A DNA stretch of 64,000 nucleotides from NCBI RefSeq assembly GCF_900129035.1, contig NZ_FQTW01000004.1, positions 186,001-250,000 on the forward strand, given 5' to 3'. The first letter of the stretch is position 1. Every line of letters begins with the position of its first letter. The notes beneath the pieces were generated by a model. It did no database searches. It was not told where the DNA came from and worked only from the letters and a program-made list of their open reading frames with translations. Shown here one piece after another: positions 28,541-38,500 of the stretch. A program made the translations under genes and the position numbers. Source of the stretch: Psychroflexus salarius. GTDB taxonomy: Bacteria > Bacteroidota > Bacteroidia > Flavobacteriales > Flavobacteriaceae.

Positions 28541-29791
28541 TTATTCTAAAGTCTTAAAAGCCACACAAGCATTATGACCACCAAAACCAAAAGTATTACT
28601 CAAAGCAACCTTGATATTTCGTTTCTGAGGTTTATTGAGTGTTAAGTTTAGCTCTGGATCAATATTTTCATCGGCTTGAGAGTGGTTTATTGTTGGAGGA
28701 ACAATCCCATTTTGCATTGCTAAAATTGAAGAAATAGCTTCAATAGCACCAGCTGCTCCCAACAAATGACCTGTCATTGACTTGGTTGAATTTATATTGA
28801 TATTCTTAGCGTGTTCACCAAAGACTTCTTTAATCGCTTTTAACTCGGCCACATCTCCTAATGGTGTTGAAGTACCGTGAGTGTTAATAGCATCAACATC
28901 TTCAGGTTTTAAACCTGCATTGTTAAGACAGTTTTTCATCACAGCAATAACACCTTGACCTTCAGGATGTGGTGCAGTCATGTGGTAAGCATCAGAAGAT
29001 AGTCCGCCACCAACAACTTCAGCATATATTTTGGCTCCTCTAGCTTTAGCATGTTCATATTCCTCTAAAATCAAAGCACCTGAACCTTCACCTAAAACAA
29101 AACCATCTCTGTTAGCATCAAATGGTCTTGAGGCTGTTTCTGGACTTTCATTTCGAGTTGATAAAGCATGCATAGAGTTAAAACCTCCCATACCAGCTTC
29201 TGTAACTGCAGCCTCACTTCCGCCTGAAACAATGACATCACTGTAGCCAAGTCTGATATAATTTAACGCATCTATTAATGCGTTGGCTGATGAAGCACAA
29301 GCTGAAACAGTTGTATAGTTTGGCCCCATAAACCCATGTTTGATTGAAATATTACCTGGGGCAATATCAGCAATCATTTTAGGGATAAAGAATGGATTAA
29401 AACGCGGTTTACCATCGCCTTTAGCGTAACTCATCACTTCATTTTGAAATGTCTCTAAACCACCTATTCCAGCACCCCAAATTACACCAACCCTATACTT
29501 ATCAACATTATTTAAATCTATTCCCGAATCAGCAATAGCTTCGTCTGAAGAAACCATGGCATATTGGGCAAACTTATCTAAACGCCTGAGCTCTTTTCTA
29601 TCAAAATAAGCTTTAGTGTCAAAATTTTTAATTTCACAAGCGAATTTTGTTTTGAAGTGTTCTGTATCAAAATAACTTATAGGCGCAGCACCACTTTTAC
29701 CAGCAATAAGTCCATCCCAGTATTCTGAAATATTATTACCTATAGGTGTAAGTGCACCAAGACCTGTAACAACAACTCGCTTTAGTTCCAT
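28541..29791 (-). CDS. fabF: Beta-ketoacyl-ACP synthase II
   Basis: 416 residues. The Cys-His-His triad is in VSACASSANALIDA, NTHGTSTPLGD and STKSMTGHLLGAAG, with the N-terminal RVVVTGLGALTPIG. FabF elongates acyl-ACP with malonyl-ACP. It follows acpP by 9 bases, so the synthase and its carrier protein are made together. Confidence 0.97.
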   Translation of the reverse strand: MELKRVVVTGLGALTPIGNNISEYWDGLIAGKSGAAPISYFDTEHFKTKFACEIKNFDTKAYFDRKELRRLDKFAQYAMVSSDEAIADSGIDLNNVDKYRVGVIWGAGIGGLETFQNEVMSYAKGDGKPRFNPFFIPKMIADIAPGNISIKHGFMGPNYTTVSACASSANALIDALNYIRLGYSDVIVSGGSEAAVTEAGMGGFNSMHALSTRNESPETASRPFDANRDGFVLGEGSGALILEEYEHAKARGAKIYAEVVGGGLSSDAYHMTAPHPEGQGVIAVMKNCLNNAGLKPEDVDAINTHGTSTPLGDVAELKAIKEVFGEHAKNININSTKSMTGHLLGAAGAIEAISSILAMQNGIVPPTINHSQADENIDPELNLTLNKPQKRNIKVALSNTFGFGGHNACVAFKTLE

Positions 29792-29800
29792 TAAATTAAA

Positions 29801-30034
29801 TTATTTTGCCTCTTCAATGTAAGCTACGGCCTGACCTACTGTTGAGATGTTTTCTGCTTGATCGTCTGGTATTTGAATATCAAATTCTTTTTCAAACTCC
29901 ATGATTAATTCAACGGTGTCTAAAGAATCCGCACCTAAGTCGTTTGTAAAGCTAGCTTCTGTAACAACTTCGTTTTCGTCAACTCCTAGCTTGTCAACGA
30001 TAATTGCTTTTACTCTTGATGCAATGTCTGACAT
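29801..30034 (-). CDS. acpP: Acyl carrier protein
   Basis: 77 residues, acidic, four-helix ACP fold. The phosphopantetheine Ser is in [16 protein letters not shown]. It carries growing acyl chains for FabH and FabF. It leads the operon acpP-fabF-rnc-IPExxxVDY-pyk from a clear promoter. Confidence 0.97.
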   Translation of the reverse strand: MSDIASRVKAIIVDKLGVDENEVVTEASFTNDLGADSLDTVELIMEFEKEFDIQIPDDQAENISTVGQAVAYIEEAK

Positions 30035-30063
30035 GATTTTTTATGTTTTATGTTATCAGTCAG

Positions 30064-30092
30064 CAAAAATAAAAAACTTTATTTTAAAACAA
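30064..30092 (-). promoter_or_regulatory. Promoter of the acpP-fabF-rnc-pyk operon
   Basis: On the minus strand, TTG (30092-30090), 18 bases, TATTTTTG (30071-30064), matching the Bacteroidota consensus. The -7 box ends 29 bases before the acpP ATG. Confidence 0.72.
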
Positions 30093-30188
30093 GTTTTAAT
30101 TAAAAAAATGTGAATAAAATTACAAGGATTGATCTTAAAAGCAGATATTTGTTGCTATTAGACCACTTTTAGAAACGTCCATTTAAAG

Positions 30189-30770
30189 ATGAAACAACCA
30201 AAAAAACTGAAGAAAATTGTCATTTTTGCCTCAGGAAACGGTACTAATGCCATCAATATTTATCATTATTTCAATAAAGTTGAAGGAATTAGCGTTAGCC
30301 ATATTTTTTCGAATAATGCTAAGGCTAAAGTTTTAAAAAAGGCCAATGATTTGGGTATTACCGCCATTCAATTTGATAAAGAATCCTTCTATTCAACCAC
30401 TGAATTACTTGATTACATTGAAGCGCTTCAACCAGATTTAATTGTTCTTGCGGGATTTTTATGGAAAATACCTGATAATTTCATCAAAGCATTTCCTAAA
30501 AAAATTATTAATATTCATCCTGCTTTATTACCACAATATGGTGGTAAAGGTATGTATGGAGAAAAAGTTCACAAAGCAGTTATCAAAGATGGTGCAACAA
30601 AAAGTGGGATCACTATACATTATGTGAATGAAGTTTATGATGAGGGCGAAATTATTGCACAATATCATTTAGATGTTGCAAGCGATGACAATCATAAAAC
30701 CCTTGCTGAAAAAATTCACAGTTTAGAATACAAGCATTTCCCTAAAGAAATTCACAAGCTTTTAAGTTAA
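30189..30770 (+). CDS. purN: Phosphoribosylglycinamide formyltransferase PurN
   Basis: 193 residues. IVIFASGNGTNAINIY binds the phosphate of GAR; the catalytic Asn-His-Asp set is in NIHPALLPQYGGKGMYG and the HYVNEVYDEG block. It adds the first formyl group in de novo purine synthesis using 10-formyl-THF. The TAATG junction overlaps the RNase H gene by one base. It is divergent from acpP. Confidence 0.95.
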   Translation: MKQPKKLKKIVIFASGNGTNAINIYHYFNKVEGISVSHIFSNNAKAKVLKKANDLGITAIQFDKESFYSTTELLDYIEALQPDLIVLAGFLWKIPDNFIKAFPKKIINIHPALLPQYGGKGMYGEKVHKAVIKDGATKSGITIHYVNEVYDEGEIIAQYHLDVASDDNHKTLAEKIHSLEYKHFPKEIHKLLS

Positions 30771-31384
30771 TGGCAAAGCAAAAGTTTTATGTGGTTTGGG
30801 ATGGTTGGGAGCCAGGAATTTATGACTCTTGGAACACTTGCAAACGGATGATAAATAATTACCCAAATGCCAAATATAAATCCTTCAAAACTAAAACTGA
30901 AGCAAATCAAGCTTACAACGAAGGTTTTTTTAATTATAAGAAATCTAAGCAAAATTTATCCTCAAAAGTACTTTCTGAAATCAATTTTAATAGTATTTCA
31001 GTAGATGCCGCCTCAAGTGGAAATCCTGGAAAAATGGAATATCGCGGTGTCATAACTAAAACCAAGGCTCAATTATTCCATATTGGTCCATTTGCTCAAG
31101 GCACTAACAACATTGGAGAGTTTTTAGCCTTAGTCCATGGTTTAGCCTTTCTACAAACTAAAAAAAGCAACGCAGCAATTTACTCTGATTCTAAAATTGC
31201 TATCAGTTGGGTGAAACAAAAGAAATGTAAAACTAAGTTAGCGAGAAATCAAAAAAATCAAAAATTATTTGACCTCATCATGCGAGCTGAACATTGGCTT
31301 AAAAAAAACACTTATAATACTCAGATTTTAAAATGGAATACAAAAGAATGGGGCGAAATTCCAGCGGATTTTGGACGTAAATAA
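30770..31384 (+). CDS. RNase H with N-terminal viroplasmin-like domain
   Basis: 204 residues. The first about 50 residues (FYVVWDGWEPGIYDSWNTC) form the viroplasmin/hybrid-binding domain seen in eukaryotic RNase H1. An RNase HI domain follows with the acidic set SVDAASSGNPG, NIGEFLALVHGL, YSDSKIAISW and IPADFG. It removes RNA from RNA-DNA hybrids. Its ATG overlaps the purN stop, suggesting coupled translation. Confidence 0.93.
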   Translation: MAKQKFYVVWDGWEPGIYDSWNTCKRMINNYPNAKYKSFKTKTEANQAYNEGFFNYKKSKQNLSSKVLSEINFNSISVDAASSGNPGKMEYRGVITKTKAQLFHIGPFAQGTNNIGEFLALVHGLAFLQTKKSNAAIYSDSKIAISWVKQKKCKTKLARNQKNQKLFDLIMRAEHWLKKNTYNTQILKWNTKEWGEIPADFGRK

Positions 31385-31416
31385 TGATTTAAATAAGTCT
31401 TATAATTACATTTATC

Positions 31417-33045
31417 CTATTGAAGAGAATCTATCACACTGCCACACTTAAGCATTGCTGAACCAAAGTAAGGATTACGAATTGCATCTGAATAACTCAA
31501 CCAATCTGCTCCTGAATTATCATCTGCCATCGGACAATTTTGGATGTATATTGTTTTAGGTAAACCTTCAGCTTTTTTAACGATTTTAATCATTATTTGA
31601 GAAATGAGTTGAAATTCTTCTCTTAAGGCTTCAATATTTTTAAAGTCTTGTTGAATATTGAGGTTTGAATTTTGTTCCTTAAAAATTGAAATAAAGTCCT
31701 TAAAGCTTCCTTGTGCTTGACTAAAATTATCTTGAACCAAAATATTCTTCAATTCAAGATATTTCGAAAGTAATTGCTCTAAATTACTATTGGAAAGGTC
31801 AGATTCAGCAATTTCAATTTCTCGATGAGGTTTTGAAGGATTCATCATACTCGATTTATCAGATAGTTGTGCTTCCGAATCTATGCTGAAAGCGCCGCGG
31901 GTTACCACTTCATCTCCTGCTTCTAAACCAGATAAGATTTCAATAAAATCTGATGAAGAAGAACCCGTTTCCACCTGCTTCATTTTGAAATACACGCCGT
32001 TTTCATTTTCCAATTCTTGGTACACCACCGAACGTTTGCCTGTCCAGAGCACAGCCGATTTTGGAACCATCAAAACTTGGTTTTCAGTAGATTCTGATTT
32101 TGTATTCGTTAACTCAGCCGTTATAAACACCCCTGGCTTCAAGTTTCGAAACGGATTATTGATAACTACTCGCGCTTTGGCCGACCTAGAATTGGCGTCC
32201 AAAACAGGCGAAACAAAAACCACTTTCCCGGTCAAATTTTCTTCATTAGGAATAGAAACTCTAAGCTCGTCGCCTTTCTTAATTCGATTTAAATCACTTT
32301 CGTACACATCTACAATCGCCCAAAGCGTTGATAAATCTGCAATACTCATCAAATTTTGATCGGCTTTTACATTATCGCCTTGTTGTACATTCAAACTTGA
32401 AATCATTCCATTTTTGGGAGATCTCAATTTTAAGGTTCCATTTTCTAAAGATTGAATGTCGCTAAGGGAAAGCTCATAGTTTTCAATTTTTCTGGTGATG
32501 CTTTTCAGAAGAACATCATTTTCCTGTCGAGTGGCTAACTCCAATTCATCTTTTAAAACCTGAATTTCTGGCGCATACAATTCGGCGATGACTTGCCCTT
32601 TTTGCACTTCTTCGCCTTCTTCGTTAATGTACAAACGTTCAATTCGCGCCTTAAAATTAGCAGAAATAGACGATGTATTATCCTTATTAACTTCTAAGCG
32701 ACCAGAGAAATTCATGCTCGATTTTTGGTCTTCGTTACCGACAGACATGGTTTCGACTTGTGCCAATTTACGTGCGGTTTTACTCATCCTGATGGCATCT
32801 GGATCGACATCATCTTCCATTGAAGATGCCGGAATCAAATCCATTCCACAAATGGGGCAATCTCCAGGTTCATCTTTACGAATTTGCGGATGCATGGAGC
32901 AGGTCCAAACGGTCTCATCTGCCTGCGCCTGAGAATGATCGTGTGCTTCTTTATTGTCTTCTGAAGAAAACAAAATAGCGCCAAGAAAGACACCTAGGAC
33001 TAGAATAAGCCCTGCAATACTAAAGGTTTTTAATTTATTGTTCAT
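31417..33045 (-). CDS. cusB: Heavy-metal RND efflux adaptor (CusB-like) with metal-binding and DUF3347 domains
   Basis: 542 residues. An N-terminal membrane anchor is followed by the heavy-metal-binding domain WTCSMHPQIRKDEPGDCPIC (residues about 47-66, ending GMDL), then the barrel-sandwich and beta-barrel domains of a CusB-type adaptor (LRSPKNGMISSLNVQQGD, LWAIVDVYESDL). From about 415 a C-terminal DUF3347 domain carries IYIQNCPMADDNSGADWLSY and NPYFGSAMLKCG, which look like further Met/Cys metal ligands. It joins the inner-membrane pump to TolC-like CusC. It is the last gene of the cluster, 10 bases after the permease. Confidence 0.92.
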   Translation of the reverse strand: MNNKLKTFSIAGLILVLGVFLGAILFSSEDNKEAHDHSQAQADETVWTCSMHPQIRKDEPGDCPICGMDLIPASSMEDDVDPDAIRMSKTARKLAQVETMSVGNEDQKSSMNFSGRLEVNKDNTSSISANFKARIERLYINEEGEEVQKGQVIAELYAPEIQVLKDELELATRQENDVLLKSITRKIENYELSLSDIQSLENGTLKLRSPKNGMISSLNVQQGDNVKADQNLMSIADLSTLWAIVDVYESDLNRIKKGDELRVSIPNEENLTGKVVFVSPVLDANSRSAKARVVINNPFRNLKPGVFITAELTNTKSESTENQVLMVPKSAVLWTGKRSVVYQELENENGVYFKMKQVETGSSSSDFIEILSGLEAGDEVVTRGAFSIDSEAQLSDKSSMMNPSKPHREIEIAESDLSNSNLEQLLSKYLELKNILVQDNFSQAQGSFKDFISIFKEQNSNLNIQQDFKNIEALREEFQLISQIMIKIVKKAEGLPKTIYIQNCPMADDNSGADWLSYSDAIRNPYFGSAMLKCGSVIDSLQ

Positions 33046-33055
33046 TTTAAGTTGT

Positions 33056-34288
33056 TTAAAAATTGAATATATATTTGACTAAAATTCCACCTGCTAACCA
33101 GAAGTAACTTACAAAAGCAAGGTATTTTAAAACCTTCTCCAAAAGTGGACTTTTAGGGGCCATTTCCTTCATATAGGAAATGTCTTTTTGTTTTGAAAAG
33201 AAACCCAGATAGACTAAAATCCCCGAGATGATTAAAAATCCGATGTTCATGAAAAAGGTGTAATTAAATTGAAAATGTTCTTTTTCTGAAATATTATTTG
33301 ATGTAAAATCTGGAATTAAATCAAACACTTCAAAGCTGTAATGCAAGACCAATGATGTGATGATTAATGCCGTAAACAAAAGAGAAAGTATGAAAAGTGA
33401 CATTTTCCAACCGTAATATTTAGCATTGATTCTCAATACTGGAAACACCACCAAATCGCTAAATATGAATGCCATAACCCCTGCAAAGCTAACGCCTTTT
33501 CCAAAAAGCAAAGCCGCCAAAGGTATATTTCCCATCGAACCAATAAAGGTGATAAAAGCGGCAAAAGGCCCAACAATAACATGTTCTAACAGTGTGAAAA
33601 AACCAAAACTGCTTTGTCCTTCTCCTGTGTTGATGAATAAAGTTTGGAAGAAAGCATCTGGCACAAAAGCAGAAATTATCCCGGCAATGGTAAAACCGAT
33701 AGTGACATCTTTCCAGACCATTTTCCATTCCATGCCATATTGTTTCCCAACTTTTACCCAATTGGTTGTATTTCTTAATTTTTCTGAAATGGGGTTAGAA
33801 TCGGCTTTTTCTTTCTCTGCTTCACCAAGGTTTTTTCTAGCTTTTGAAATGATAGATTTGGGATTGATTAACCCAACCAATAGCCAACTGATGAGAATGA
33901 GCAAAATCCCTCCGACGTATTCACCAACCACAAACTGCCAACCCAAAAAGATGGAAATCACGATTCCGAGTTCTATCACCAAGTTGGTTGAAGCCAACAA
34001 GAACGCCATAGACGACACAAAACTTGCTCCTTTTTGGAAAAGCGATTTGGTAGTCGCTAAAGCAGAAAAACTACACGAACTGCTGATAAAGCCAAAGAAA
34101 GTTCCAAAAAGCACAGATTTGGCATCGGATTCTCCCATGGTTTTTTGCATGTTTTTCTTGGTCACAAAGACTTGGATAAGACTGCTCAACGCATAGCCCA
34201 AAATAAAAGCCCAAAGCGCCATCCAAAAAAATCCTAAGGCCGTATTCGCTGCATTCCCCCAATTTTCTAAAAAAGCATCCATGTTCAT
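33056..34288 (-). CDS. Permease (ArsP/SO_0444 type) inside the metal-efflux operon
   Basis: 410 residues with about 9-10 membrane helices. The segments FGTFFGFISSSCSFSALATTK and FGKGVSFAGVMAFIFSDLVV fit the DUF318/ArsP permease family, whose members move arsenicals, copper or zinc. A Cys in SSSCSFSA may be functional, but this is inference. The gene overlaps the end of cusC by 4 bases and precedes cusB by 10, so it is an integral part of the operon, unlike typical cusCFBA. Confidence 0.85.
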   Translation of the reverse strand: MNMDAFLENWGNAANTALGFFWMALWAFILGYALSSLIQVFVTKKNMQKTMGESDAKSVLFGTFFGFISSSCSFSALATTKSLFQKGASFVSSMAFLLASTNLVIELGIVISIFLGWQFVVGEYVGGILLILISWLLVGLINPKSIISKARKNLGEAEKEKADSNPISEKLRNTTNWVKVGKQYGMEWKMVWKDVTIGFTIAGIISAFVPDAFFQTLFINTGEGQSSFGFFTLLEHVIVGPFAAFITFIGSMGNIPLAALLFGKGVSFAGVMAFIFSDLVVFPVLRINAKYYGWKMSLFILSLLFTALIITSLVLHYSFEVFDLIPDFTSNNISEKEHFQFNYTFFMNIGFLIISGILVYLGFFSKQKDISYMKEMAPKSPLLEKVLKYLAFVSYFWLAGGILVKYIFNF

Positions 34289-35571
34289 AATGCTGAATTT
34301 GAGGTGAGGTAAATTAAAGTTTCATTTGTTTTTTGAAGTTTCGCCAAAGTTTTAGCACATTGTTTTTCATAAAGCAAACGTTCTTCATGTAGACGTAGTA
34401 CTTCTTCAATTTCCATGGAGGCATTGGCTAATGCGGTTTCTGAAAGTTGTAATATGTCTTTTAAACGCAAAAGTTGCTGCTTATATAAATCCAAAAGACT
34501 ATAAAGTTCATCGCATTGGTATTGAGCGACTTGAATTTCTGTAGCTATCTGTGTTTCTTCGTTTTCCAGTTGAAGCTGAAGGGATTCGCCTTGGAGTGAA
34601 GCTTGTTTTTTTCTGGACTTATTTTTCTTTCCAAAAATGGGCAAACTCACCGAAAGCATAGGCATAATCGCATCCTGTCCAGCATCTGCCGACATCACAT
34701 TTCGATCTTGAATAATGGCGTAATCCAAGCCCAACCCAAACTGCGGCATCGCTTGCTTTTTGGCTAACAGACTTTCCGCTTTGTTGGATGCTTGTAAATT
34801 ACGAATGGCTTTCAATCGCGGATGATTACTGGAAATAGAATCCGTTTCTACGATTTCTTTTTGCTCCAAAATTTGTTTTGGATTTGAAATGAGAATGGGT
34901 GTTTTCAACGGTCGATTCATCAATTGATTGAGTTGTGCAACCATTGCAGCATCTTGGTCTTTCAGTACCTGAAGCACATTGGCTTGTTTGTCTATTTGAA
35001 GTTCAACTCTTAAAATATCCACCAAATTTGCTTTGTTGTTTTCGTAATTCGACTCCACAATAGATTTCAAATCTTCTAAAATTTGAAGTTGTTCGGCTTC
35101 CAATTCGGTGATGTGTCTTAACGCAGAAAGGTCGAAATACTTTTCAGCAACATCGAGATATAATTTCAATTTTTGATTCTGAAACTTTTCAAATTCAGCT
35201 TCAGCTCTATATGATGCGATATCGCCTTTGGCTTTATAGGTTCCGAACCAAGGCAGCATTTGTGTCAGTGAAAATCTTGCGATTTGTGGTCCCACCCGAG
35301 TTTCAATCGGACTGATAAAATAGCCAAAGCTCAAATTGGGGTCTTGCCAGGATTTGGCCTGCGACACTTGTTCTAATTGGGCTTCAAAAGTTTTGTATTG
35401 AGCTTTTAAAGCTAAATTATTTTCAGCGGCAATAGTTTTTAATTCTTCAAGAGATTGCGCTTTTAAATTAAAACTAAAACATAGCCAAACACTTATAAGC
35501 ACAAGTTGAATTGAAATTGGTATGGATTTTATGTGATGTATTTTAAACATAAGTTTGTCGTTTATAATCAT
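34285..35571 (-). CDS. cusC: TolC-family outer-membrane factor (CusC-like)
   Basis: 428 residues. A signal peptide ends near LKAQS, and the mature protein is long alpha-helical with two repeated halves, typical of TolC/CusC (LSFGYFISPIETRVGPQIARF and the second-half KSRKKQASLQGESLQLQLE region). It forms the outer-membrane channel for CusA. The ATG overlaps the cusA stop by 4 bases, and its stop overlaps the permease start by 4. An internal Met8 is a possible alternative start. Confidence 0.92.
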   Translation of the reverse strand: MIINDKLMFKIHHIKSIPISIQLVLISVWLCFSFNLKAQSLEELKTIAAENNLALKAQYKTFEAQLEQVSQAKSWQDPNLSFGYFISPIETRVGPQIARFSLTQMLPWFGTYKAKGDIASYRAEAEFEKFQNQKLKLYLDVAEKYFDLSALRHITELEAEQLQILEDLKSIVESNYENNKANLVDILRVELQIDKQANVLQVLKDQDAAMVAQLNQLMNRPLKTPILISNPKQILEQKEIVETDSISSNHPRLKAIRNLQASNKAESLLAKKQAMPQFGLGLDYAIIQDRNVMSADAGQDAIMPMLSVSLPIFGKKNKSRKKQASLQGESLQLQLENEETQIATEIQVAQYQCDELYSLLDLYKQQLLRLKDILQLSETALANASMEIEEVLRLHEERLLYEKQCAKTLAKLQKTNETLIYLTSNSAL

Positions 35572-38500
35572 TTGAATTTCATATCAGATGATTGATTTAA
35601 TTGTCTGCTGTAAATGACGTAAAATAAAATAGGCAGTAAAAAGTAGGTTAAACTTGCCATCAGCATCCCACCAAAAGCTGGAATAGCCATCGGCACCATA
35701 ATGTTTGAGCCTTTTCCTGTAGAAGACAACACTGGTAAAAGCGCAATAACCGTAGTTACGGAAGTCATCACCGCTGGACGAATTCGTTTCAATCCACCTT
35801 CCATCACCGCTTCACGCAGTTCTTTTTTGGTTTTGGTAGGATTCGCTTTGAAGGATTGCCTTAAATAGGTTGCCATCAACACCGCATCATCAGTAGCAAT
35901 ACCGAACAAAGCAATAAATCCCACCCAAACCGCGACACTCAAGTTGATGGTTTTTAGCTGAAAAATATCGCGAAGATTTTCTCCAAACCAACTAAAATTC
36001 AGAAACCAATCCTGACCGTAAAACCAAATCATGATGAATCCACCGCTAAAGGCTAAAGCAACTGATGAAAATACCATCAAGCTGATGCGTACTGATTTGA
36101 ATTGGAAATACAAAACCAAGAAGATAATCACGAAAACCACAGGAATTATGATAGATAGGCGCTTTTCTGATCGCACTTGATTTTCAAAATTACCTGCAAA
36201 TCGATAGCTTACACCACTGGGCACTTTCAGGTTGCCACTTTTGATTTCACTAGCAATTGCATCTCTGGCGGCTTCTACCGCAGTGACTTCAGCAACGCCA
36301 TCAGCTCGATCAAACAAGACATAAGAATTAAGAAAGGTTTCTTCTCTTTTGATCATTTGCGGACCCGGCTCATATTCAATATCCACAAGTTCTCCTAGAG
36401 GAATTTGCGTATTAGATGACGTTGAAATCAACATATTTTGAATCGCTTGGGGTGTGTTTCTCAACTCACGAGGATAACGAACTCGCACATCGTAGCGCTC
36501 GCGACCTTCAACAGTTTGCGTCAACACTTCTCCACCAATAGCCACAGCAATATAGTTTTGGACATCATTGATGCTCAATCCGTATCGTGCTAATTTTTCC
36601 CTGTTGAGATTGATGTGTAAATACGGTTTAGCCACTACTCTATCGGCAAATACGGCTTGGGACTTAATTGCATCAACTTGTTTTAAAATAGGTTCTAATT
36701 GCTGTCCAAAATCTTCTATTGTTTTTAAATCAGGGCCTGAAACTTTTATACCCATTGGCGCACGCATTCCCGTTTGCAACATGACTTGACGAGTTTCAAT
36801 TGGTTGCAATTTTGGTGCAGAAGTCAAACCAGGAATTTTAGTCACCTTGACAATTTCATTCCAAATATCATCTGTTGATTGTATATGCTGACGCCAATTT
36901 CTAAAGTAATTTCCATTAGAGTCTTCAATTAAATAGGGCGCGAAATCATTTTCAATTTCATAAAATATTTCAGATTGAATATCGTCAGAAAACACCATTC
37001 CATTTTTATTAGCAAACACATAGTTTTGGTTATCAAACCAAAGCACATCATTTGATTGTTTAGTGAGATAAACTTGATGCTCTTCAATTTTTAATCCCTG
37101 AATTTTAAACCATCCCTTGGCGTTGACTTCAAAAGCTTGTAAACTGTTATCTTCATTTAAAATAAATTCTGATTTATAAGTGATTAAATTTTCAAACATC
37201 GAAATCGGCGCGGGATCGATGGCAGACTCTACCCGGCCTAACTTCCCGACTACAGTTTTAATTTCAGGAATTTGGCTCACTAAAACATCCATCTGTTGAA
37301 GCTTATCTTTGTTAAACTCGATCCCTGAATGCGTCATGCTGGTTGGCATCAAGATAAAACTGCCTTCATTTAAACTAGGCATGAACTCTTTGCCTATTCC
37401 AGGAAAAAGATCATTCATAGTATTCCAAAATCGGGTATTTTCAATAGAAAATCCTAATGCATTTGACGCTTGTTTTGGATAATAAAAAACCTTAGAAAAC
37501 CCAAGCCAAATCATAATTCCTATCAAAATTGACAATAAAGGCAAGAGTAAAAACCCTTTGATGTGTTTTAAAAAGAAAGTCAATAGTTGAGCATAATACT
37601 TTTGAAGAATCAGGTAAAATGCTAACAACACACCTACTAAAAGTCCAACAAAAATAATATTAGAACCCATAGATTGCTGAGCGCCAAGTGGCAACCAAAG
37701 CTTTGATAATAAGACTAAAACTCCAGCGATTAAAGCATAAAAATGGAGATTTTTTATGCGAAATCTTTTATTAAAATATTGATGCGACAACCCATAACTG
37801 ACAGCATAAAGCAATACAAATAAGCCAAGCCAAAATGCATTAAAAATAGTCCAAACACCTATGACAAAAAGCAAAGCATTCAAGACGTATGAAATTTTGG
37901 TTTTATTAATTTTAATTTTAAACACAATATGCATCAAGCTTGGTAAAATCAAAACTGTGACTAAAAATGCGGCAATCAGTGCAAAAGTTTTGGTATAAGC
38001 CAACGGCATAAAAAGCTTGCCTTCAGCAGCTTCTAATGCAAAAACAGGAATAAAACTGACTACGGTGGTTAAAACTGCAGTCAAAATGGCTGAACTGACT
38101 TCAGCAGAACCTTTATAAATATTATTAACTAAGGAGTTTTTTGGGGATTCTTCAAGTTTCTTCAATACATTTTCAGAAAGGATAATCGCCAAATCTATCA
38201 TCGTTCCAATAGCGATAGCAATACCTGATAAAGCTACAATATTGGCTTGCACATTAAACCATTTCATGGCGATAAACACCAATAACACTGAAATGGGCAA
38301 TACTGCTGAAATGACCAAAGACGCCCTTAAATTGAAAACAATAATTATGACAACCAGCAACGCGATGATCAATTGAAGACTTATGGCATCTTCAAGTGTG
38401 TTAATGGTTTCATTTATCAACTCAGAACGGTCATAAAACGAGATAATTTTCAATTGACTTTTAGTGCCATCAGCTAAAGTTTTGCTTGGAAGACCTGGTG

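Noticed and set aside
30144-30151. GATATTTG as a purN -7 box
   Set aside because: First base departs from TAnnTTTG and no TTG lies 17-20 bases upstream; not reported as a promoter.
31883-32359. A 158-codon plus-strand frame opposite the CusB gene
   Set aside because: Antisense shadow of a convincing CusB coding region; no promoter or homologous motif.
33426-34196. A 256-codon plus-strand open frame opposite the permease gene
   Set aside because: It is the mirror of a membrane-protein gene with strong family motifs on the minus strand. Its translation is Lys/Pro/Ser-rich with no recognisable domain.
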